A stretch of 64,000 nucleotides of DNA from Catenovulum sp. 2E275 (GTDB taxonomy: Bacteria > Pseudomonadota > Gammaproteobacteria > Enterobacterales > Alteromonadaceae). Below the pieces are notes generated by a model. The model was not told where the DNA came from. It worked only from the letters and a program-made list of their open reading frames with translations, and made no database searches. The stretch covers positions 62,001-126,000 of the forward strand of contig NZ_JAOPFU010000004.1 in NCBI RefSeq assembly GCF_025515275.1, written 5' to 3'. Shown one piece after another: positions 9,263 through 17,544 of this stretch; the first letter of the stretch is position 1, and every line of letters starts with the position of its first letter. Both the position numbers and the translations under genes were made by a program.

Positions 9263-10408
9263 TTATTTTGCATTGAGTTGCTCAGCAACTTGGATCACCG
9301 ACTGGATCACATATTTCACTTGCTCGTCTGTCAACTCAGGGTAAATTGGTAAACTCATAATGCGTTCAGATTGATTTTCCGTGATAGGAAAATCACCTTT
9401 TTGATAACCCAAACTCTGCGCAGCCTGCATTAAATGTAAGGGAATAGGATAATGAATTTTACTCTCAACACCACGCTCTAGAAGTGCTTGCATAAAGGCT
9501 GAACGGTGGCTGACTTGAATGACAAAATTGTGAAATACAGCTTGGGAATCTGCTGAAATTTCTGGACAGATAACAATAGATTTTAAACCTTCATGATAGC
9601 GGTGAGCGATAGCTTGAAAGCGTTCAGTCCATTTAGAAAAATACGGTAACTTAGCATTGCCAATTGCTGCTTGCAGCGCATCACAACGACTATTTTGTCC
9701 CCAAAAACCTGCTTCATCACGATTTTTTAGCCCATGATTTCTGAGCATTTTCATTTTTTCGAAAACCACTTGATCTTGCGTAGTTACAAAACCAGCATCG
9801 CCCATTAAATGAAAATTTTTAAGTGGGTGTAAACTAAAACAAGCAACGTGTCCTAAACTACCCACTTTTCGCCCTTTATATTCGGCACCAATGGCCTGAG
9901 CTGCATCTTCAATCAAAATTAAATTATGAGCATGAGCAATTTGGTTTAGCTCATCCATCTTGGCTGGATTACCCGTTAAATGAACGGCAATGATCGCTTT
10001 GGTTTTCTCTGTAATTGCTTTTTCGACTTCTGCTGGGTCAAGGTTGTAATCAGTACCCACATCTGCAAATCGAATGGTTGCACCCACTTCATTAATAGCA
10101 CCCGCAGAGGCAATGAACGAATTAGGTGCGGTAATCACTTCATCACCGCGGCCAATACCATAAGCCTGCAAAGCTAACACAATCGCATCAGTCCCGTTAG
10201 CTACACTCAACGCATATTTGCTTTGACAAATTTCAGCCAAGCCTTGCTCGAACTGTTCGACAGGCTGACCAAAAACATACATGCCAGAGCGTCCAATTTG
10301 CTTGAAAACATCAACTAGCTGATCTTCTAATTCAGCAAATTGAGCCGCTAAATTAACAAACGGCACGTTCATTTTTTTAGTTGAATTATGGCTTATTGGC
10401 GCATTCAT
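9263..10408 (-). CDS. DegT/DnrJ/EryC1/StrS sugar aminotransferase (second of a tandem pair)
   Basis: A PLP-dependent aminotransferase. Numbered from the chosen start, the PLP lysine is Lys197 in CFSLHPLKNFHLMGDAG, and the substrate/cofactor motif is ANGTDAIVLAL near residue 70. Family members transfer an amino group from glutamate to a keto-sugar nucleotide. I chose the ATG overlapping the upstream TGA (ATGA), which gives 381 residues and has an AGGAG eleven bases upstream; a longer reading begins 24 bases earlier. It is paralogous to the gene just upstream, with the same HPLKN active-site block. Target position (C3 or C4) unknown; a WlbC/WbpE-type role for the uronate pathway is possible but a better candidate may lie beyond the left edge. 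Confidence 0.8.
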   Translation of the reverse strand: MNAPISHNSTKKMNVPFVNLAAQFAELEDQLVDVFKQIGRSGMYVFGQPVEQFEQGLAEICQSKYALSVANGTDAIVLALQAYGIGRGDEVITAPNSFIASAGAINEVGATIRFADVGTDYNLDPAEVEKAITEKTKAIIAVHLTGNPAKMDELNQIAHAHNLILIEDAAQAIGAEYKGRKVGSLGHVACFSLHPLKNFHLMGDAGFVTTQDQVVFEKMKMLRNHGLKNRDEAGFWGQNSRCDALQAAIGNAKLPYFSKWTERFQAIAHRYHEGLKSIVICPEISADSQAVFHNFVIQVSHRSAFMQALLERGVESKIHYPIPLHLMQAAQSLGYQKGDFPITENQSERIMSLPIYPELTDEQVKYVIQSVIQVAEQLNAK

Positions 10409-11550
10409 TTTGAGTAAAACTCCTGGATACACTCCACCATATAATAAATTTCATCTCGAGTGATAAATTCGTGCACAGGTAAAGACAGACAATTATTTGC
10501 TAAAAACTCAGCCGTAGGAAAATCACCTACTTGATGACCAAGCGATTTTGCCGCAGGTTGTAAGTGCATAGGTACTGGATAATGAACTTTGGCATCAACG
10601 CCTTTTTGATTTAAGAATATCTGCAATGCATCTCGCTGCTCAAAGATAGCCATGTATAGGTGGTAAACACCGATTTTACTGCTATCTCTTGGAGGTAGAA
10701 CAATCTGCGGGATTTCGCTTAATAATTGGTCAAATAAACCCGCATTTTCAATTCGTTTTTGGCTAATATGTTCAATTTTATTATCGAGTAAATGTTGGGC
10801 AACGACGGCTTGAATGGTGTCTAACCGCGAGTTGTATGCCCATTCTTGACAATAATCACGATTGATTAATCCGTGATTACGCATCGAATAAAGTTTTTGA
10901 GCGAGCTGTTCGTTATTGGTCACAATAACGCCACCATCCCCCCAAACATTCAAATTTTTAAGTGGGTGCATACTAAAACAAGCCACATCACACACTTGAG
11001 CCATCCCTTGACCTTGATAACGGCTTAAAATGGCATGGCACGCATCCGCAACTATCACTAAATTATATTGTGTTGCGATTGTTTGAATTTTATCCATGTC
11101 ACATGGAATACCCGCCCAATGCACAGGCATTATAGCTTTTGTGCGCGGCGTAATGGCCGCTTCAATTAACTCTGCATTGATATTGTGATCATCACCAATA
11201 TCCACAAAAACAGGTTTAGCACCCGCAGTGACAATAGCCCCAATAGTGGCAAAAAAGGTAAATGGGGTTGTAATAACCTCATCCCCGTCGCCAATGCCTA
11301 ACGCTTTTAAACTTAAAAATAACGCATCGGTACCACTACCCACACCCACACCAAACCGACCATGATTTAATGCAGAAAAATCAGCCTCAAACTTATCGAC
11401 TGCTTGACCAAGCGTAAAATCTCCATCAATCACCACTTGCTTAACTTTTCTCCAAATGTTTTCATAATCTGCAAACTGACTAGGCAAATAATTGTGATTA
11501 ATGGGGTACTGGCCGGTTTTTGCGTACTGCTCAGGATAAAAATTATTCAT
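10405..11550 (-). CDS. DegT/DnrJ/EryC1/StrS sugar aminotransferase (first of a tandem pair)
   Basis: A 381-residue PLP aminotransferase with GSGTDALFLSLKALG near residue 71 and the PLP lysine Lys198 in ACFSMHPLKNLNVWGDGG. The conserved C-terminal VHYPVPMHLQPAA block is present. It is closely similar in layout to the following gene, which suggests an old duplication with divergence for two different amino sugars. It lies one base from the RmlB-like gene, which could supply the 4-keto substrate. Product unassigned. Confidence 0.8.
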   Translation of the reverse strand: MNNFYPEQYAKTGQYPINHNYLPSQFADYENIWRKVKQVVIDGDFTLGQAVDKFEADFSALNHGRFGVGVGSGTDALFLSLKALGIGDGDEVITTPFTFFATIGAIVTAGAKPVFVDIGDDHNINAELIEAAITPRTKAIMPVHWAGIPCDMDKIQTIATQYNLVIVADACHAILSRYQGQGMAQVCDVACFSMHPLKNLNVWGDGGVIVTNNEQLAQKLYSMRNHGLINRDYCQEWAYNSRLDTIQAVVAQHLLDNKIEHISQKRIENAGLFDQLLSEIPQIVLPPRDSSKIGVYHLYMAIFEQRDALQIFLNQKGVDAKVHYPVPMHLQPAAKSLGHQVGDFPTAEFLANNCLSLPVHEFITRDEIYYMVECIQEFYSK

Positions 11551-11551
11551 A

Positions 11552-12550
11552 TTAAACTTTGTGAATGTAGTTAAGTGGTTGAGTTTGAATAACGTCCCAG
11601 TGGCTTTCTATCCAATCAAGCGTATATAAAAGCCCTAGGCGTAAATTAACTTGCGGCTGCCAGCTTAACTCGGTTCTGGCTTTTGAGTCGTTCATTAAAT
11701 ATTGCAGGTCTTTTCCTAACCTATCTTCAGAGATTTGTACAAATTCATCAAAATTAACGCCTTGAACCTGATTAATTTGTTCAACCAAGTCACGAATACT
11801 GACAAATTCATCGGTTGAAAAATGGTAGCTTTGACCGATTTCGCCTTTTTCTAAGGTAAGCCTTAAACCATTTGCCGCATCATCGCCATAAATAAAAGCT
11901 CGAATTGCTCTGCCGCCACCGTGCAAAGATAATTTTTTTCCCAATTTTGCATAGATCATAGTTCTTGGAATAATGCGGTAAAGCTGCTGAGTTGGGCCAT
12001 AAAAATTTGAAAAACGAGTCAATATAGCCGGAAAATCAAACTGTTTGTGATAAGCCATTAAGTGCATGTCTATCGTTGCATGGCTAATCGCATACGGAGT
12101 GCTTGGATTGTAATTTGACGATTCGGAGATCAATTGCTCTGTACTTCCATAAACCTCTGGAGTAGACACCCGAACATATTTTTCTAAAAAGTGTTTATCT
12201 TTTAAAAAGTTAATCAGTTTAGATTTGGCAACCACATTGGTTTGATACCATTGGTGCGGGTTTTGCCAACTTTCGGCTACCATACCTTGACCCGCAAAAT
12301 CGACAATGTACTGCGGCGAACATTGCTCTATTAACTGGCAAATTTCGCTGTAATGTACATTAATATCGTATGGATAAAACTGGTAATATTGCCCCAGATT
12401 AGCCAATTTATAAGGCACAAACTCAGGTGTTTTTTCGTCGCTACGGTTAATTCCAACAACTTTATACCCATGCTGTAACATGTGAGCGACAAAACACCCA
12501 CCCGCAAACGAGTTGGCACCTAACACAAATACTGTTTTGGCAGCGCGCAT
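11552..12550 (-). CDS. RmlB-like NAD-dependent sugar epimerase/dehydratase with altered active site (YxxxH)
   Basis: An extended SDR of 332 residues from the chosen start. It has a GANSFAGGCFV dinucleotide motif, VSTPEVYGST near 128-137, and PYAISHATID near 152-161. In dTDP-glucose 4,6-dehydratases the corresponding blocks read TDE and YxxxK; here Asp is replaced by Pro131 and the catalytic Lys by His157 (codon CAT), while Thr130, Glu132 and Tyr153 remain. The start is the ATG overlapping the upstream TAA (TAATG) with AAGGGG upstream; a longer reading would add seven residues. It may be a dehydratase with unusual chemistry, a binding protein or a poorly active enzyme. Followed immediately by an aminotransferase. 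Confidence 0.7.
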   Translation of the reverse strand: MRAAKTVFVLGANSFAGGCFVAHMLQHGYKVVGINRSDEKTPEFVPYKLANLGQYYQFYPYDINVHYSEICQLIEQCSPQYIVDFAGQGMVAESWQNPHQWYQTNVVAKSKLINFLKDKHFLEKYVRVSTPEVYGSTEQLISESSNYNPSTPYAISHATIDMHLMAYHKQFDFPAILTRFSNFYGPTQQLYRIIPRTMIYAKLGKKLSLHGGGRAIRAFIYGDDAANGLRLTLEKGEIGQSYHFSTDEFVSIRDLVEQINQVQGVNFDEFVQISEDRLGKDLQYLMNDSKARTELSWQPQVNLRLGLLYTLDWIESHWDVIQTQPLNYIHKV

Positions 12551-13116
12551 TAGCACGCCCCTTCGTCGCACAACATTCGCATTAACATGTGGCCGACAAT
12601 TAACTGAAGGTCCTCAGATATTTGCATATCGTCAATTGCAAAATGGATCGGCAGGTCTACTAATTCTTTTGCTTTACCGCCTTTATAACCCAAAATACCC
12701 ACTGTTATCATTTGTTTTTGTTTAGCGGCTAAAATTGCTTCAACAATATTTGCTGAATTGCCACTGCCCGATAATACGATTAGCACATCACCTACATTCC
12801 CTTTCACATCAATCTGACGAGAAAAAATATGCTGGTAACCTAAGTCATTCCCTAAACACGTCAACACAGAACAATTGGCTGAAAGTGCCTCGACTCTAAG
12901 TGACTTAGCTTTTTTAGGACTCACCCCATACAAAAAATCATTGGCAAGATGCTGTGCATTACCCGCACTGCCACCATTTCCACAAATATACAAAGCACGA
13001 TTTTCAGTGATAGCATTTTGTAAAATTTGACCTAACTGCGTCACTTGCGACCAATCCGCAGATGTAAGCGCTTGGCTCAATTGAGAAGCATACTCTGGGC
13101 AACTGAAATTGTTCAT
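12550..13116 (-). CDS. SIS-domain phosphosugar isomerase, GmhA/phosphoheptose isomerase-like
   Basis: A sugar isomerase domain protein of about 188 residues with YICGNGGSAGNAQHLANDF, the characteristic phosphate-binding and catalytic segment of GmhA, and LSGSGNSANIVEA downstream. GmhA converts sedoheptulose 7-phosphate to glycero-manno-heptose 7-phosphate, the first step of heptose nucleotide synthesis. An HldE-like kinase/nucleotidyltransferase and an HddC-like gene elsewhere in the run support a heptose-type activated sugar. The start chosen is the ATG overlapping the upstream stop (ATGA); an in-frame ATG 21 bases earlier is possible. No GmhB-type phosphatase is seen nearby, so it may borrow the chromosomal one. 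Confidence 0.75.
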   Translation of the reverse strand: MNNFSCPEYASQLSQALTSADWSQVTQLGQILQNAITENRALYICGNGGSAGNAQHLANDFLYGVSPKKAKSLRVEALSANCSVLTCLGNDLGYQHIFSRQIDVKGNVGDVLIVLSGSGNSANIVEAILAAKQKQMITVGILGYKGGKAKELVDLPIHFAIDDMQISEDLQLIVGHMLMRMLCDEGAC

Positions 13117-14051
13117 AGCACTGTCTTTTGCATCCATTTTAAATTGTAGTATTCCTCTTTATCGGCAAGCAGTCCTTTTTGATAAGCCTCAATTAACTCT
13201 TCTATCGCAATTTCTACCGATTTTTTTGGCCTAAAGCCTGTCGCTAACAATTTATCCGAGTTTACACGGTACGAGCGGGGATCATTTGACGGAGTGGTTA
13301 TTACTTCAGCACCTGTTCTGCGGGCTAATATTTCTGCAATTTCTGCAATGGTGATATTTTCAAAACCAGCGTTGTAAACACCTGTAACGTCCGGACGTTC
13401 CAATAAGAACACATATAAATCTGTAATGTCATCCATATGGATATTCGGTCTTGATTGGTCGCCACCAAATACGGTGATCTTGCCATTTTTAATCGCTTGC
13501 ATGGTAAGCATATTAACCGCAACGTCTAACCTCATTCGCGGTGATAACCCGCAGACGGTGGCAGGGCGAACAATTTGAACAACCATTTTATCGCTGTAAC
13601 TTAATAAAACTCGCTCAGACACCATTTTGGTTTTATTGTACTCAGACAAAGGTTCAAGCGATAAATCCTCTGTAACATTTTGTTCTTCTTTAACCCCATA
13701 AACGCTGCCTGAAGATGCATATACAAAATGTTTAACACCTTTGCGTACTGCATGATCAGCCAACTGCATAGTGGCTAATGCGCTTACTTCCCAAGTTAGT
13801 TTGGGATCAAGATCACCACACGGATCGTTAGCAATAGACGCTAAATGTACAATCGCATCAACACCTTCCAGCGGAACAGTTTCAACAAATCTTACGTCAC
13901 CTTTTATCACGGTTAGATTGTCGTGCGGTTGTAAATGGTTACCAAACCACTGCGTATCAAACGCTATTACTTTATAACCCTGAGCTAAAAGCTTAGGTAC
14001 TAACACTGTACCTTTATAACCTGTTGCACCTGTAACTAATATAGTTTTCAT
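13113..14051 (-). CDS. Extended SDR, NAD-dependent sugar-nucleotide epimerase/dehydratase
   Basis: A 312-residue protein with a classical VTGATGYKG dinucleotide-binding motif at residues 6-14, YASSGSVYG near 111-119, and the catalytic Tyr138-Lys142 pair (YNKTK). It has the later FGGDQSRPNIHMDD block of UDP-sugar epimerases, where the RPNIH segment contacts the nucleotide. The active site looks intact, unlike the RmlB-like protein two genes downstream. Overlaps with genes on both sides (ATGA type) place it in a tightly coupled translational unit. Could be a C4-epimerase, 4,6-dehydratase or 4-reductase. Confidence 0.8.
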   Translation of the reverse strand: MKTILVTGATGYKGTVLVPKLLAQGYKVIAFDTQWFGNHLQPHDNLTVIKGDVRFVETVPLEGVDAIVHLASIANDPCGDLDPKLTWEVSALATMQLADHAVRKGVKHFVYASSGSVYGVKEEQNVTEDLSLEPLSEYNKTKMVSERVLLSYSDKMVVQIVRPATVCGLSPRMRLDVAVNMLTMQAIKNGKITVFGGDQSRPNIHMDDITDLYVFLLERPDVTGVYNAGFENITIAEIAEILARRTGAEVITTPSNDPRSYRVNSDKLLATGFRPKKSVEIAIEELIEAYQKGLLADKEEYYNLKWMQKTVL

Positions 14052-15337
14052 TTTAAATTGACTTCCAAAAATTGTTGTTCGTATTGTTCAAAAGCAGATC
14101 GCATGTTGTCAAAATTATCTGCTCCCCAATTAAATACTTGGAACTTTGAGAAAAACGTAGGGGTTTCCCCTTTATATAAACCAGTTTGATTAAAAAGTTG
14201 TTTTGCATCATACACTAAGGTTTCGTTAAAAAAGGAAATAAAACGACTTTTTTTATTGAGCATCAGTGTGACGGCAGCACCTGACGCAGCAGTCAGGTTA
14301 ACTAAGCTGGCGGCTTGAAGTGCACATCGTAAATGCAGATTCAGTGCTGCTGGATAACAAATCTGCGTTCCTTTAAACAACTCAACAAATGCCTGACTCA
14401 TGGTTTGTGAGATATCTGGCACTATATAAACTTGGTATCCCTTACAAAGTAAATAGGCAGATAATTTTGACCATTCATCAATTTGAGAATTTTTGCCTTG
14501 CACATAACTGCTTGCACGGATAGTCAAACAGACAGCTTTTGCTGAATCAAAAGCGGGAAAGATCCCTTTTAGATAATCAAACGCTTGTGGATTAATCTCT
14601 AAAGTTTGCACATTAGGCAAATGGTTTTTGATTTCATTCAAGCCTTTTAAAGTAATGCTGCAATAATCTTTACTTAAAAAGCCTTGTTTCACCGCGTTTT
14701 GAGGGAAAATATCCCGATCGTCATATTCCGCCGCTAAACCATTTTTTTCTTTTTCGCTCACAAATAAAATTTTGGAAAACAAGGGCACCATAGTCGCTAA
14801 CGGGTGCAGCATATTTTCAAAACGCCACGCGTATTGCTGCGCACTATATTTGCGGCTGTCGTTTAACGACACCCGACTAAAATTGCCTTCAACCACAACA
14901 AAAGTGATAGCGTCGTAGCCAAAATGCTCAGCATAAGCTTGAGCTTTATTGACAAAATAAGCGAAATTAAACGAAAGGTGATACTGGTTTAAATCGTAAA
15001 CTGCTAATAAATTTTTACGCGTGGGTTTGCGAGGATGGGACGCAACATCCGAAATAGGTAGCTCAACGAATGTTTTGTAATCAAACACAAATATCTGATC
15101 GATACAAAATGAAAAATTGATTAAATTTTTATAAATATCATTTACATACTGAGAGCATATAACTACTTTATCTGCCCAATTTAAATCATCTTGGGATAAT
15201 TGATTTATCGGCAAGCCGTTAAAGTGTTGTCCTGTTAATGTGGAAACTATACGGCTATTTTGTGCGATACCGTGTTTAGTTAAGTTATCTATATATCGAG
15301 CAGCTAACCCACCCGCACCAATAATTAACAACTTCAT
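14048..15337 (-). CDS. Unrecognised protein with N-terminal Rossmann-like segment and possible GT-B-like C-terminal part
   Basis: I do not recognise this 429-residue protein. Residues 1-100 look like a small nucleotide-binding alpha/beta domain (LLIIGAGGLAARYI at 3-16, then WADKVVICSQY) similar in style to the N-terminal domains of PglD-type or sugar-methyltransferase-associated proteins. The remainder has an AVCLTIRASSY strand followed by KGYQVYIVPD and ASLVNLTAASGAAVT, the alternating pattern of a GT-B glycosyltransferase nucleotide-sugar domain. Position between a WbpI-like epimerase and an SDR supports a glycan role. No signal peptide or membrane helix is seen. Confidence 0.5.
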   Translation of the reverse strand: MKLLIIGAGGLAARYIDNLTKHGIAQNSRIVSTLTGQHFNGLPINQLSQDDLNWADKVVICSQYVNDIYKNLINFSFCIDQIFVFDYKTFVELPISDVASHPRKPTRKNLLAVYDLNQYHLSFNFAYFVNKAQAYAEHFGYDAITFVVVEGNFSRVSLNDSRKYSAQQYAWRFENMLHPLATMVPLFSKILFVSEKEKNGLAAEYDDRDIFPQNAVKQGFLSKDYCSITLKGLNEIKNHLPNVQTLEINPQAFDYLKGIFPAFDSAKAVCLTIRASSYVQGKNSQIDEWSKLSAYLLCKGYQVYIVPDISQTMSQAFVELFKGTQICYPAALNLHLRCALQAASLVNLTAASGAAVTLMLNKKSRFISFFNETLVYDAKQLFNQTGLYKGETPTFFSKFQVFNWGADNFDNMRSAFEQYEQQFLEVNLK

Positions 15338-15349
15338 ATTTGGTAGCCT

Positions 15350-16435
15350 TTAGTTGCCGTGGTGATATTGCATAAGTACATTTGAAATTTGAATTGCCGC
15401 TTGGCCAGTCCCATAAACAGGTTTAAATGCCAAAGTGGGTATAGTGTCTGTCAAAACGGCGTTTACTTTTTCCAAGATCAATTCAGCATTTGATCCCACT
15501 AAAAAATTTACCCCCATATCAACCAACTCAACCCATTCGGTTTCGTTACGTAACGTCACACAATATTTTTGACTAAAATAGGCTTCTTTTTGCAAACCAC
15601 CACTGTCTGTTAATACACATTCACAATGTTGCAATAGCCATAGCATTTCTAAATATCCAACAGGCTCAATCAATTGCACATTTGGTGTAAAACTAAGCAA
15701 ATGCTTTTTAATGGTTTGAACCGTTCGAGGATGAATAGGAAATACTACCTGAATCTGCTCACTCAGCTGATTAATAGCATTCACTAGCTGAGTTAAATGC
15801 ACCAAAGAATCGGTATTCTCTGCCCTGTGCATCGTTAACAGGACAAATTTTTCGGCAATCTCTGCTTTGGGCTGTACGCATTTATCTTTGTAAAACAACA
15901 ACGCATCGTACATCACATCACCAATGTTTGAGATATGTTTAGCACGCTGAAACAAACCTTCCGTTTGTAAATTTTGAATAGCCGTTTCAGTTGGACAAAA
16001 CAAAAAATCACTTACTTGATCAGTTAAAATTCGATTGATTTCTTCAGGCATTGCCATGTTAAAAGAGCGCAAACCAGCTTCAACATGAATAAGTTTTATA
16101 TGTAATTTAGATGCAGTAATTGCTGCCGCTAATGTTGAATTGGTATCACCATACACTAATACAAAATCAGGCTGTTCAAGCAACATTACTTTTTCAAGTT
16201 CAACCATCATTTGAGCTGTCATACTTGCATGGCTACCACCATTGACCCCTAAATTATACTTGGGTTGAGGAATTTGCATTTGCTCAAAGAAAATCTGGCT
16301 CATATTTTCATCAAAATGCTGACCCGTATGGACTAATACTTCTGTGATCTGCGGATTTAATAAAAAAGCATGAGACACAGCCGCGGCTTTAATAAATTGT
16401 GGTCTGGCACCTATAACCGTTAAAATTTTCATCAT
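15350..16435 (-). CDS. Non-hydrolysing UDP-HexNAc(A) 2-epimerase, WecB/WbpI family
   Basis: A GT-B-fold 2-epimerase of 361 residues from the ATG that overlaps the upstream TGA, with AGG eight bases before it; a longer reading adds 13 non-conserved residues. Motifs: GARPQFIK at 9-16, LVHTGQHFDENMS, VYGDTNSTLA, HVEAGLRSFNMAMPEEINR and TDSGGLQKEA. The GARPQFIK start and the SFNMAMPEE wording are, to my recollection, closer to the WbpI/WlbD branch (UDP-diacetamido-glucuronate 2-epimerase) than to WecB, which usually reads GTRPEAIK. That would make UDP-ManNAc3NAcA the end product of the WbpA/WlbA/WlbB genes further along. A UDP-GlcNAc epimerase is the alternative. Confidence 0.85.
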   Translation of the reverse strand: MMKILTVIGARPQFIKAAAVSHAFLLNPQITEVLVHTGQHFDENMSQIFFEQMQIPQPKYNLGVNGGSHASMTAQMMVELEKVMLLEQPDFVLVYGDTNSTLAAAITASKLHIKLIHVEAGLRSFNMAMPEEINRILTDQVSDFLFCPTETAIQNLQTEGLFQRAKHISNIGDVMYDALLFYKDKCVQPKAEIAEKFVLLTMHRAENTDSLVHLTQLVNAINQLSEQIQVVFPIHPRTVQTIKKHLLSFTPNVQLIEPVGYLEMLWLLQHCECVLTDSGGLQKEAYFSQKYCVTLRNETEWVELVDMGVNFLVGSNAELILEKVNAVLTDTIPTLAFKPVYGTGQAAIQISNVLMQYHHGN

Positions 16436-17541
16436 TGTAAACCTGTTGCAACAAAGCGTGTCTGATATGGCCAACCGGGAGTGTTAGCGGAATGAACCGA
16501 ATAAAAATTAAGCCAATGCTCAGACCACTCCAATAATTGATGCTGTTTGAGCAAATTAGCTAATATACGCAATTGAACGATATGTGTTTGATGGTACCCA
16601 AGATCAAAATTTGGGGGCAATTGAAAAATTAAATAACCTAAGTCATAACTACTTAACCCGTCGATATCAAATAAGGGTAATAGATTGCACAGTAAATCAA
16701 CTTGCTCTGCTAAAAAATCTTCAGCAATTTGCCTTTCCCTCAAATGATTAAATTCAGGTAGATTAAGCAACTGCAACAAATCATAAACACCTAACAATGC
16801 GTACATCCAGCCGTTTAACGTAACTGCACTTTTAGTTAACGGATATTCTTCTACAAAATTTAAATGCTTTAAAGCTGGCGATACAGATGACAAATCGGCT
16901 AACACACCGCCCTCAATCACAGGTTTAAGCATAAAGTGAAACGCAGCTAACGCACTGTCCAAATATTTTTTTTCGCCAGAGGATTTAACCCCCCTAACCC
17001 AGACACTGATTGCTTGACCTTGAGCCATACCCGAGCACCAACCACTGGTTAAATAGTCATTTTTAATATAATAAAACCAGTCAAATAAATAGGGTAATTT
17101 CCCATCCAAAGTTTGTACATGGCATAACTGATCAGCTAATTGATAAAATATCGCTAATTGATCTGTTTGATGTTTATCGTTAGAGGTTGCTAATTTGGTT
17201 TGATTAAACGCACATAATGCTGCTTGGGCGGTAATGACTGGATTTTCAGCCAAATAAGACTGCCCATTTCTATCTTTGTAGTTCAGAAAAATACGGCCAT
17301 CCGCTTCAACTTTGATGCGTGGATTTTGAACATAAACAAAATAATCTTTATCAGGATGCATTAAGCTGTAAAAACCAAATGCGCTATACAGATCTACAAA
17401 TGTAAATGGCGGATAAGTATTGATATATTTCTCAACATATCTTGTGCATCCTTCTGATTTATCAAGCCATTTATTTTTTGAAACAGCAGATAACGGACTA
17501 TGCTGTTTTAATGTTTTGACAATCTCAGTAACTGGGTTCAT
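16432..17541 (-). CDS. D-glucuronyl C5-epimerase-like protein
   Basis: A 369-residue protein. The segment GWCSGMAQGQAISVWVRG at residues 167-184, followed by KKYLDSALAAFHFML and EEYPLTKSAVTLNGWMYALLGVYDL (231-255), matches the signature of the C-terminal domain of heparosan-glucuronate C5-epimerases. These invert C5 of uronic acids in a polymer or oligosaccharide (for example GlcA to IdoA). It lacks an obvious signal peptide or transmembrane segment, so it would act in the cytoplasm on a lipid-linked or nascent glycan. Neighbouring genes make a uronic acid, which gives it a plausible substrate. Alginate-type epimerases are unrelated and excluded. Confidence 0.75.
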   Translation of the reverse strand: MNPVTEIVKTLKQHSPLSAVSKNKWLDKSEGCTRYVEKYINTYPPFTFVDLYSAFGFYSLMHPDKDYFVYVQNPRIKVEADGRIFLNYKDRNGQSYLAENPVITAQAALCAFNQTKLATSNDKHQTDQLAIFYQLADQLCHVQTLDGKLPYLFDWFYYIKNDYLTSGWCSGMAQGQAISVWVRGVKSSGEKKYLDSALAAFHFMLKPVIEGGVLADLSSVSPALKHLNFVEEYPLTKSAVTLNGWMYALLGVYDLLQLLNLPEFNHLRERQIAEDFLAEQVDLLCNLLPLFDIDGLSSYDLGYLIFQLPPNFDLGYHQTHIVQLRILANLLKQHQLLEWSEHWLNFYSVHSANTPGWPYQTRFVATGLQ

Positions 17542-17544
17542 AGA

